This document shows, one piece after another, positions 20,751 to 29,177 of a stretch of DNA of 29,177 bases (position 1 is its first letter; the number at the start of each line of letters is the position of its first letter). The stretch spans positions 1-29,177 of the forward strand of contig JAUCBJ010002822.1 in assembly GCA_032718475.1 (NCBI GenBank). Reading direction: 5' to 3'. A program made the position numbers and the translations under genes. This DNA is from Nemertoderma westbladi. Lineage: Eukaryota > Xenacoelomorpha > Nemertodermatida > Nemertodermatidae. Below the pieces are notes generated by a model, which saw only the letters and a program-made list of their open reading frames with translations, did not search any database and was not told the origin of the DNA.

Positions 20751-22990
20751 CACCTGTACCTTCCACTCCATCTTCCCCACCCCCCTCACATCCTCCTGTA
20801 CTTCTCACCCTGTCTCCCACACCCTCCACAGATCCTCCTGTACTTCTCACCCTGTCTCCCACACCCTCCACAGACCCTCATGTACTTCTCACCCTGTCTC
20901 CCACACCCTCCACAGATTCTCCTGTACTTCTCACCCTGTCTCCCACACCCTCCACAGATCCTCCTGTACTTCTCACCCTGTCTCCCACACCCTCCACAGA
21001 TCCTCCTGTACTTCTCACCCTGCCCCCCCACACCCTCCACACTCCACAGATCTTCCTGTATTTCTCACCCTGTCTCCCACACCCTCCACAGATCATCCTG
21101 TACTTCCCACTCCGTCTCCCACACCATCCACAGATCCTCCTGTACTTCTCACCCTGTCTCCCACACCCTCCACAGATTCTCCTGTACTTCTCACCCTGTC
21201 TCCCACACCCTCCACAGATCCTCCTGTACTTCTCACCCTGTCTCCCACACCCTCCACAGATCCTCCTGTACTTCTCACCCTGCCCCCCCACACCCTCCAC
21301 ACTCCACAGATCTTCCTGTATTTCTCACCCTGTCTCCCACACCCTCCACAGATCCTCCTGTACTTCCCACTCCGTCTCCCACACCCTCCACAGATCCTCC
21401 TGTACTTCTCACCCTGTCTCACACACCCTCCACAGATCCTCCTGTACTTCTCACCCTGTCTCACACACCCTCCACAGATCCTCCTGTACTTCCCACTCCG
21501 TCTGCCACACCCTCCACAGATCATCCTGTACTTCCCACTCCGTCTCCCACACCCTCCACAGATTCTCCTGTACTTCTCACCCTGTCTCCCACACCCTCCA
21601 CAGATCCTCCTGTACTTCTCACCCTGTCTCCCACACCCTCCACAGATCCTCCTGTACTTCTCACCCTGCCCTCCCCCCCACACCCTCCCACTCCACAGAT
21701 CTTCCTGTATTTCTCACCCTGTCTCCCACACCCTCCACAGATCCTCCTGTACTTCCCACTCCGTCTGCCACACCCTCCACAGATCCTCTTGTACTTCTCA
21801 CCCTGACTCATACACCCTCCACAGATCCTCCTGTACTTCTCACCCTGTCTCCCACACCCTCCACAAATTCTCCTGTACTTCTCACCCTGTCTCCCACACC
21901 CTCCACAGATCCTCCTGTACTTCTCACCATGTCTCCCACACCCTCCACAGATCATCCTGTACTTCTCACCCCCCCCCCCCCCACACCCTCCACAGATCTT
22001 CCTGTATTTCTCACCCTGTCTCCCACACCCTCCACAGATCCTCCTGTACTTCCCACTCCGTCTGCCACACCCTCCACAGATCCTCCTGTACTTCTCACCC
22101 TGTCTCCTACACCCTCCACAGATCCTCCTGTACTTCTCACCCTGTCTCCCCCACCCTCCACAGATTCTCCTGTACTTCTCATCCTGTCTCCCACACCCTC
22201 CGCAGATCATCCTGTACTTCTCACCCTGTCTCCCACACCCTCCACAGATCCTCCTGTACTTCTCACCCTGTCTCCCACACCCTCCACAGATCCTCCTGTA
22301 CTTCTCACCATGTCTCCCACACCCTCCACAGATCCTCCTGTACTTCTCACCTTGTCTCCCACACCCTCCACAGATCCTCCTGTACTTCCCACTCCGTCTC
22401 CCACACCCTCCACAGATCCTCCTGTACTTCTCACCCTGTCTCCCATACCCTCCGCAGATCATCCTGTACTTCTCACCCTGTCTCACACACCCTCCACAGA
22501 TCCTCCTGTACTTCTCACCCTGTCTCCCACACCCTCCACAGATCCTCCTGTACTTCTCACCCTGTCTCCCACACCCTCCACAGATCCTCCTGTACTTCTC
22601 ACCTTGTCTCCCACACCCTCCACAGATCCTCCTGTACTTCCCACTCCGTCTCCCACACCCTCCACAGATCCTCCTGTACTTCCCACTCCGTCTCCCACGC
22701 CCTCCACAGATCCTCCTGTACTTCTCACCCTGTCTCCCACACCCTCCACAGATCCTCCTGTACTTCTCACCCTGTCTCCCACACCCTCCACAGATCCTCC
22801 TGTACTTCTCACCCTGTCTCCCACACCCTCCGCAGATCACTCCCATGTCTACCCCTCGTCCTCTACCTACTGTCTCCCACACCCTCCACAGATCCTCCTG
22901 TACTTCTCACCCTGTCTCCCACACCCTCCACAGATCCTCCTGTACTTTTCACCCTGTCTCCCACACCCTCCACAGATCCTCCCATTCTCC
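20583..22990. repeat. 42-bp pyrimidine-rich minisatellite (~50 copies)
   Basis: Head-to-tail units containing CCCACACCCTCCACAGATCC then TCCTGTACTTCTCACCCTGT. Units are degenerate up to about 20815, then regular to 22990. Variants include CTTCCCACTCCGTCT and GATCTTCCTGTATTT. The latter marks irregular higher-order blocks at 21051, 21311, 21700 and 21997, each beside a poly-C expansion (up to 14 C near 21970). Because 42 is divisible by 3 and the unit lacks stops, long frames are open on both strands (for example [14 protein letters not shown] on plus, [14 protein letters not shown] on minus). Poly-C length changes switch the frame without creating stops. I treat it as non-coding. Confidence 0.92.
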
Positions 22991-23160
22991 TCTCGCACCT
23001 CTACCCACTGCTCTCGCACTAACTACTCCTCTCGCTCCCCCTGTCCACCTCTACCTTTTCCCCTCGCACCTCCAACTGCTCCCCTTGCACCTCTATTTTC
23101 TTCCCTCCCACCTCTAACTGCTCCCCTCACGGAACTCCCAATCTCCCTCTCCCAATCGCA
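22991..23160. repeat. Pyrimidine-rich tail with CTCGCACCTCTA-like units
   Basis: Continuation of C/T-rich sequence in which CTCTCGCACCTCTACCC, CCTCGCACCTCCAACTGCTC, CCTTGCACCTCTA and CCCACCTCTAACTGCTC form a loose second repeat of about 24 to 40 bp. It ends near TCTCCCAATCGCAG. Confidence 0.6.
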
Positions 23161-24360
23161 GAAGATAGATCTAAGATGGACCGCATTCCATATAAGACAG
23201 ATCAGTATTATTAGTCCTATTTTTATTTACTATCAGTATCTTGATACCGGAACGGCAAGCTGATGTCTAATAAGTAATGAAATGTGGTCTCTATTCTATA
23301 CCGTAGTCACATAGTGTCTGTATCAGTGTCTTATAACTGGTTCTGGTTAGGATGAGTTTGTTTAGTAGTCAATAGTAAACTCTATGCACTGCGCAGATCT
23401 GTGATCCAATAACTTCGAATCAAACGCAATAAAGAGGCAGCCTCACTGATACTGTTACCGGTACTACTGTAGGTAGGTAAGTACCAATTCACAGTTAATA
23501 GTGCTGTTCTGTGTGCACGACCTACAGCCTTATCAATATTATGAAGTCTGCACTACTAAAGTGTTACAGATGAGACATGTCCATTCTGTAGCCCAAAATT
23601 ATTCGATTTACATGTTACATGTGGGACGACCCGCCTTGTAACGAATTTTTGTGTTACAGGTGGGACAAAGCTCATGCTGATAAATGTAAAAGTCTATTCC
23701 ATAGTCAATTGTTGCCACAAATGATTACTCACGCAAAAGACCAAGAACTTGGCTATCTTCTGATATTTGAATCTTCATATCAAGTTTGTTAGAACTGATT
23801 CTAGAGCATGGTAAAACAATTTGGGAGTTATTCCATTGCATTCCTCTGGTATTTAGCTTTAAAATGAGCTATAACTTGTTGAAATACACCCAGTAGATGT
23901 CAAAATACACCCCCCACAATGCAATGAACTTTTTTGGACAATTGAAAAACCGGCATTTTTTAGTACTAAAAGGTCTGTAAAATCGTTTAAAGTCTGAGTG
24001 GCAGTATGATTTTTTGTGCATCTGTTGGACCATAAAATTATCTTCAAAAATATATATAACTTTACTAGGTTCCAAAAAACATTTCATTCTAAAATTAAGT
24101 CGAATCGTGTGGGAAACGTTTTTGGCCACTTTTTGTGAGTTTGGGCCGGATGTTATTTCATTATACGCCACAATAATGTCTTAGTTCCTTTTAAAACAAT
24201 AAATGTAAATAAGTTATATATATATATATTCGCTTTCCATTTTATAGTTTAAAATATAATAAATGAAATTTAAATGGAAACATACTAATCTAAAAATATG
24301 AATATTTACGAAACGACTTTCACTGTTATAAAATTATATTATAGTTTCAGTTTGCATATT
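23161..24360. other. Non-coding right arm and spacer
   Basis: Holds the right arm motifs of the candidate foldback region (23561-23670, 24119-24138) and a TA microsatellite at about 24216-24230. No gene seen; the small minus-strand frames at 23859-24171 have no recognisable domain. Confidence 0.55.
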
Positions 24361-24367
24361 ATGTCAG

Positions 24368-24410
24368 TTTATTAGGTGAAATATTAAAAAACAAACATAA
24401 ATAGTTTATT
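24368..24410 (-). terminator. TOPBP1 poly(A) signal candidates
   Basis: On the minus strand AATAAA occurs at 24368-24373, about 35 bases after the stop codon. Another overlaps the stop codon itself (24405-24410). The first is the likelier cleavage signal. Confidence 0.6.
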
Positions 24411-27400
24411 TTGTATAGGGTAAAGCGAATTTATTTACATCGGGTGGAGTTTCGCGTATTAAATACTCCGCGATGTATTCGGGGCGCAGACAACTGACCC
24501 CCGCGGCTTTCAACGCCGGAACGTTGAGACCAGACAGACCGGCGACGCTGGAGACATCGATAAACGCGTGAGTGGCAGTGGCGCACTGGGCGGCCGAGAA
24601 GGGGCCCCGTGCTGCCAGGGAGTGCCCCCCTCCGGCCTCGAGTACCCGCCGCAATCCTAAACCCCGGTCCTCCTTACGCTGGCAGTGGATGAGGAACCTC
24701 CAGGAGGCGAAGGCGCCTCCGCTGACGCCTCCAGCGGCTCGCTTCCGCTCCGCATCCAGACGCCACCGCCTCGCAGCTGCGCTCATCTTGACCTCGACGT
24801 CGCTAAGGTTACCTATAAGATAGGTCCCGGGTCCCCCCCATTCGTGGGGTTCCTCCGGCATCCAGCAGGAGGCGCCTCGACACGCCTCCAAATAGGACTT
24901 GTGTAGAACCCACTTCCCTGCCGAGATGGCGGCGAGGAACTTCTCGTTTCGGGACGGACGACCCACGACGAGATGGGAGATCCCTGGATCCGAGTAAACC
25001 GACTCGGAAACCCGTCCGCCGAGCCGCTCAACCAACTGCGAGTAATCAGCGCGCTCCTCCGCGGTTAGATTCGACATGAGAAAAACTCTCGGTTCTTCGA
25101 CTGCTTCCTCCACGTTCTCCGACGGAAGTTCCTCGTAAATCGACGCGACGTCCGCGAGATCCCCAGAAGACGAATCCCCGTTGTTCTTGGCAGCTCGTTG
25201 GCGCTCTGAGAAAGCCACCGGGTCATCCCACGCGATCTGCACGGAGTTTTGGGAGCTCTCGAGGGGTTCCGCGGGGGGCGGGGGTTTGAACCAGAACCGG
25301 GGCGAATCTACGTAGCGCGGGGTGCCGAGTTCGTTGTGCGACGGAGTCCGCAGTTTGAGCGCCGGTTTCGGAGTTGGGTTCGCCTCCAACATGAACTGTT
25401 GGAGCGGCGCAATTTCCGCCTGGAGGGCCTCGCTGCTGCCGCCGCTGGCAACGCTAAGCCCGTCATCGTCTACGTGAGAGTCGAGATGAGGCTCATCTGC
25501 CTCGACGATCGGATCAGGTTGAACAGGTTCAACCGACTCAACTGGCTCCATCGCCATCCGGGATACCACATGCGCCCGTTTCCTTGGCAACACGGGCGTC
25601 GAATCAACCTCCACAGTCCGACTCGGTTTCTTCCGCTTCCCCCGGAACTCGGAAACCGCCGGAGGGGCGAAACCCGCGGAGATCCCGGACAGCTCTAGAC
25701 TCCGCGCGGGGTCGACCCCGGGCGGGAACCCCAGCTCGGGAACGCGTTCCCCGCGTTCCTTACACACGTCCAACCAATGGGGAGACACGTAACTCACGGA
25801 AGAGTCGCTGGTAACCGCACGGAACTCCGATTGGTTGGCGTTATCGGTTACTATGTGCGTCACCTTGGATGCGTCTAAAACCCACAGAGTCTCGGCGCCT
25901 AGATGCAACGCTAGTCCGGACAGCGACATTCTGTAATCCAACGCGAACTGTTCCGAGGGATAGACGTAACAACCCCCGAGGATCGCGGCGGCCGGGCGTT
26001 GTTTCTGTTCTACTAGCGGCATCGGGGACATCTGCTTCCAGTACTGGGACACCGGCTGGGGACTGCGGCTGTCCTCGATGGTGGAACTCCACCAGTACCA
26101 TGCGAGGGCTTCCTTCACGAGGTAGTCGTGGGGAACGCCGCGGAACGAGGATGAACGAGTGGCGCGGGAACGGCGTTCCCCCACCGGGGTGTTTATCGCC
26201 GCGAGCGCCGCCTTCCACTGGGCGTCGCGCTCGTGGCGGGACAGATTGGGGTCGTACGGGACACTGGTTGGACTGCGGCGTAGTGGTGTACTGTGTGACG
26301 GTGCTACTTCCGGTGCTGGTGTACTGCGTGACGGTGCTATTTCCGGTGCTGGTGTACTGTGTGACGGTGCTACTTCCGGTGCTGGTGTACTGTGTGACGG
26401 TGCTACTTCCGGTGCTGGTGTACTGTGTGACGGTGCTACTTCCGGTGCGGGTGTACTGCGTGACGGTGCTACTTTCGGTGCTGGTGTACTGTGTGACGGT
26501 GCTACTTCCGGTGCTGGTGTACTGTGTGACGGTGCTACTTCCGGTGCTGGTGTACTGTGTGACGGTGCTACTTCCGGTGCTGGTGTACTGAGTGATTGCC
26601 GTATTTCCGGTGGTGATGTGATATTGTATTGACGTATTTCAGCCTCCTGTGTAACCCCCAATACAAGCGGTCCCTCCCCCTCAGTACTGGCTGTCACTCT
26701 ACGATTTTTTGATGACACTCTAGAGGAGTAGTTGAGGAGGAGTTGACCTTCCCTTGAGGAAGTTGGATTCCCGCCCGGTACCCGACTCCGCGTCCCCCCG
26801 GGGGTCCCACGCGGTTTCACGAATCGCTTCCTCGGAGTTTCAGGCGACCCGACACACTTAGACGCCACATCATTGTGTTCTAGAATTGCACTAGTTATGC
26901 TACGAGAGGGGACCGCCGTACTACGAGTCTCCCCTGACCCAGACTGGTCTTCGGTACTCCCACAAGTTTCATTAACTCCACCTCCAACAACAACCTCCTC
27001 CGACGTCACCACCACCGGTTCGACCTCCGCAACATCCCCGTTTACATCGCAGATATCGTTGACGCCGACCTCGTCAACGGGTATCACCTTGCCGCATCGC
27101 GCCACCGCCACCAACCACGCCACACCGACCACCGGGACGGCCCATTTAGTAGCGGCGGCGTACTTACTGCCCGAGAACTCGCCGCACAACAGATGCGTGC
27201 AGGCCTCGAGGTTCTTCGACCGATTGGCTCTACGGGAGAAGTAATCCTGAACGAATCCACCGAGATGGTTTATAATAAGGGTAACGGCATCCTTCCTAAC
27301 TTTACAACCGAAACCGGATGTAGAAAAAACACAACCCTTCAGCGGCGTAGACAGCGACGAAGTGATCGGTTGAAACAGAACATTCGCGGAGGTTTTATAC

Positions 27401-27914
27401 AGACATTTATCGTTGACACACGCCTCCAGCCAGACATTGGTACCAACGAGAGTACCAGAAGGAGACGCCGTACACCCTATCACTGGTAGGACAGCGTAGT
27501 CGGGAATCTTTTTCATTCGTTTTTTTACTTCGATTAACTTTCCGCCCAGATTTATAATTAAATTCCTAAGGAATTCCTCGTCTTCTGACGGAAAACCCGT
27601 GATGGTGAAGTATTTCTTGGTGAACAAGGACGCGGGTTTCTTGGGTTTGCCGCTTTCGCGCGAATATTCTAAGGATTCGCTGACCTGGGCAGGTCTCGGC
27701 TCCGGGTTACTGTCTCCCCTACCTTTAGAGTTACTAGGGTCTCCTACAAGAGGACTAGTTCCTCCTTCCTGACTGGTTCTGATCCGCCCAGACTTATCGC
27801 TCCCGTTCGCTTTTCTACTGGTTGGTTTGGCTGAGTCTCCCCCATTGGTTGTTTCAGCTGACTGATCAAAATCACGAGTTCTCATTGATTTGTTGTCGTT
27901 AATTCCCAACGAAC
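24406..27914 (-). CDS. TOPBP1, C-terminal exon (BRCT4 to BRCT8)
   Basis: DNA topoisomerase II-binding protein 1, the nuclear scaffold that reads phosphopeptides through BRCT domains and activates ATR. This terminal exon has 1168 complete codons (Ser1 first). Seen: BRCT4 at ~99-183 (KYFTITGF, DYAVLPVIGC, NVWLEAC); BRCT5 ~191-289 (GSKYAAATKW, VAWL); nine STPAPEVAPSH repeats 442-540; the ALAAINTP motif ~569-576; BRCT6 ~640-731; a basic KRKK..PRKR stretch ~759-779, a likely nuclear signal; the ATR-activating motif QIAWDDPVAFSER with the key Trp at 895; BRCT7 ~941-1026 (RNEKFLAAISAGKWVLHKSYLEAC); BRCT8 ~1068-1162. It begins at TTTCTAG/GT (27915-27916) in phase 1, so BRCT0-3 lie upstream, outside the window. 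The open frame's ATG at 27954 is intronic. It ends LPYTK, without the basic tail of vertebrate TOPBP1. One 3.5-kb exon is unusually long for this gene, and it looks much more G+C-rich than its surroundings. Confidence 0.93.
26293..26589 (-). repeat. Coding 33-bp minisatellite in TOPBP1
   Basis: Nine exact-length copies of an 11-residue unit, STPAPEVAPSH, with variants (PAPK..PSR, PAPEIAPSR). It is flanked by half-matching ITSPPEIRQSL before and STPLRRSP after. It sits in the linker between BRCT5 and the ALAAINTP motif. Each unit supplies a Thr-Pro, a minimal proline-directed kinase site; whether it is phosphorylated is unknown. Confidence 0.95.
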
Positions 27915-27940
27915 CTAGAAACAAATAAAAAATAATTACA
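27915..27940 (-). promoter_or_regulatory. Splice acceptor of the TOPBP1 exon
   Basis: On the minus strand a T-rich tract ATTTTTTATTTGTTTCTAG precedes GTTCGTTGGG. The frame upstream of the AG shows hydrophobic nonsense (FYLFL), in contrast with the Ser/Gly/Lys-rich linker after it. Confidence 0.8.
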
Positions 27941-27954
27941 TTACGAGGCAACAC

Positions 27955-28101
27955 AACAAACGATATACCTAGTGTTTAGTAAAGCAAAATATTAATAAAA
28001 GAAATATAATAAATTCCGTTTTACACTGTCAGTTTAACAGCATCAGGGATAACGGATCGGTGTTAAGTAACGTTACAACTTTTTAGACTATTTAGACTTT
28101 T
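27955..28101. other. Short non-coding gap
   Basis: AT-rich sequence between the TOPBP1 acceptor and the transposase start codon, probably intronic to TOPBP1. It may contain the left end of the transposon; no terminal inverted repeat can be tested because the right end is outside the window. Confidence 0.5.
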
Positions 28102-29177
28102 ATGCCTCACGGTTGTAATTTAGCCACTGCCGCTGTACAAGTACCAACTATTAACTCGATCGATACTCATCTAGAGTCAAGATGTGGTAGACCGAAATTT
28201 GATATATCAAAGGAAATCCTCACGTTCTTACATGAAAGTGGATTTAGATGGACCCAGATTTCAAAAATGTATGGTGTAAGCAGATCGACAATAATGGATC
28301 GAGTGCGAGAATATGAACTGGGTGTGCGTCGTCGCTATCACGACACTAATGAAGAAGATTTAAAACGAATAATTGGAGAAATTCACCAACAATACCCTTA
28401 TGCTGGGTGTAGATTTGTTAACTCGATACGTCGTAGCAGAAATGTATTTGCTGGACTAAATGCTGTTCATAGAATCCTTAAGGAGGTAGATCCAATTTCA
28501 TCCGCATCTAGATGGGGAGCGCTTGTCTTTCGTCGAAAGTACAGCGTAAAGGCGGCCAAATCACTTTGGCATATAGATGGACACCATAGTCTCATACGAT
28601 GGAATTTAGTCCTGCATGGCGGAATTGATGGACATTCTAGACTAATTACTTACTTACAAATGTCTGGTAACAATTGTGCATCGACAGTGTTGCCTCTGTT
28701 TCTAGAGGCTGTTGATAAATATGGTTTGCCCTCTAGAGTTAGGGGAGACAAAGGAGGTGAAAACAGAAGTGTTGCAGAGTATATGATAAATCGTCGAGGT
28801 ACAAACCGGGGAAGTTTCATAGCTGGTAGAGGTACACACAACCAACGAATCGAACGTTTATGGAGGGATGTTTTTCGAACGGTTATTATTGTGTACTACA
28901 AACTGTTTCACTGGCTTGAAGATAATCAATATTTAGACCCCTCAAATGTTCACGACATATATTGTTTACATACGGCATTCAAGCAGCGCATCAATACAGC
29001 ACTGAATGAATTCGTTATTGGGTGGAATAATCACGGTTTGCGCACTGAACACTACTGGACTCCGCGAAAGATTTTCGTAAATAGTCGACTTCAAGATACC
29101 TCCATAGAGGACGAGCCAGGTGAAGTAAGTAATTATGGAATAAACTGGGAGGGTCCTGTAGTGGACGAACAACAATC
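28102..29177 (+). CDS. DDE integrase-like transposase, N-terminal part (runs off window)
   Basis: 358 residues are readable with no stop before the right edge. The ATG at 28102 follows an in-frame TAG at 28093, so the start is well placed. Residues ~35-70 look like a helix-turn-helix ([21 protein letters not shown]). The catalytic core is [13 protein letters not shown] (D159), [10 protein letters not shown] (D216) and [13 protein letters not shown] (E251). There are 34 residues between the second Asp and the Glu, close to the DD35E of IS3 and retroviral integrases. The [13 protein letters not shown] segment, the GLPSRVR-D-GGEN segment and the [12 protein letters not shown] segment are typical of a widespread animal integrase-core family; IS3EU or Ginger-type DNA transposons are possible homes, but I cannot decide. 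No protease or reverse transcriptase is seen. It is opposite in strand to TOPBP1 and probably in its intron. The frame is intact, so it may be recent. Confidence 0.8.
   Translation, partial: MPHGCNLATAAVQVPTINSIDTHLESRCGRPKFDISKEILTFLHESGFRWTQISKMYGVSRSTIMDRVREYELGVRRRYHDTNEEDLKRIIGEIHQQYPYAGCRFVNSIRRSRNVFAGLNAVHRILKEVDPISSASRWGALVFRRKYSVKAAKSLWHIDGHHSLIRWNLVLHGGIDGHSRLITYLQMSGNNCASTVLPLFLEAVDKYGLPSRVRGDKGGENRSVAEYMINRRGTNRGSFIAGRGTHNQRIERLWRDVFRTVIIVYYKLFHWLEDNQYLDPSNVHDIYCLHTAFKQRINTALNEFVIGWNNHGLRTEHYWTPRKIFVNSRLQDTSIEDEPGEVSNYGINWEGPVVDEQQ

Larger units (their letters stand above)
19900..24180. mobile_element. Candidate foldback composite around a minisatellite
   Basis: Sequences on either side of the 42-bp array are related in inverted orientation. 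The 20-mer TCACAAAAAGTGGCCAAAAA at 19964-19983 is present exactly as its reverse complement at 24119-24138, and the similarity extends into GGATGGCTCAAAA versus GTTTGGGCCGGATG. Further in, GTCCCACAATGTAAC (~20147) and GTCCCACCATGTAACAC (20219-20235) match the reverse complements of GTGTTACAGGTGGGAC (23651) and CATGTTACATGTGGGAC (23611). The arms are diverged and of unequal length. No transposase is encoded between them, and exact termini and a target-site duplication were not found. It may be a non-autonomous foldback element that captured or grew a minisatellite, or two inverted copies of one dispersed repeat. Confidence 0.5.

Noticed and set aside
20662-23022. 786-codon plus-strand frame as a repetitive protein
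   Set aside because: It changes repeat peptide each time a poly-C tract changes length, and comparable frames exist on both strands. That is expected of a stop-free 42-bp minisatellite.
25249-26632. Plus-strand frames within TOPBP1
   Set aside because: Shadows of a G+C-rich coding exon and its 33-bp repeat on the minus strand.
27915-27954. ATG at 27954 as the TOPBP1 start
   Set aside because: A strong acceptor TTTCTAG follows it, the intervening residues are intron-like, and BRCT0-3 would be missing.

Overview
The window is animal nuclear DNA. Both host genes show spliced structure, with consensus splice sites in AT-rich introns and intergenic DNA. The rest is dominated by minisatellites and retrotransposon and transposon pieces. 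The two host genes are recognisable by family: a CXorf65-like small protein and the C-terminal half of the checkpoint scaffold TOPBP1. Both families are metazoan or broader, so I read the source as an animal, probably a repeat-rich invertebrate. The sequence alone does not let me name the species.

Layout. 1-144: unremarkable AT-rich flank. 145-14173: a huge AT-rich minisatellite of roughly 480 units, 28 bp or 25 bp long, with several kinds of higher-order repeat. It is interrupted at 1660-2881 by a 5'-truncated, polyadenylated non-LTR retrotransposon flanked by a perfect 14-bp target-site duplication. 14174-14762: a decayed, frameshifted 3' end of a related retroelement. 14905-17545, minus strand: two coding exons of a CXorf65-like gene. 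Their 2.4-kb intron holds a GTC microsatellite, a tandem array of ~145-bp 'CCGCTAGAGGG' units, inverted copies of the same unit and a short hairpin. 17546-19900: non-coding, with small tandem duplications, an 18-G run and one more dispersed ~145-bp unit. 19900-24180: a likely composite foldback region. Inverted arms carrying a GTCCCAC..TGTAACA motif enclose a 2.4-kb, 42-bp-period pyrimidine-rich minisatellite that happens to be open in several frames on both strands. 24406-27914, minus strand: a single 3.5-kb exon encoding TOPBP1 from BRCT4 to BRCT8, with the ATR-activation tryptophan motif and a 9 x 33-bp in-frame minisatellite. 28102 to the right edge, plus strand: the N-terminal 358 residues of a DDE integrase-like transposase, probably inside an upstream TOPBP1 intron.

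The genes do not form a functional unit. The coherent story is genome architecture: two host genes on the same strand, separated and internally stretched by tandem and inverted repeats. If the missing 3' exons of the CXorf65-like gene lie to the left of the window, the whole 14-kb minisatellite would be intronic. I saw no convincing sign of a wholly new biological system. The most useful observations are the datable nested retrotransposon, the layered higher-order structure of the satellite, the previously hidden split gene, the inverted-arm composite, and the TOPBP1 giant exon with its coding minisatellite.
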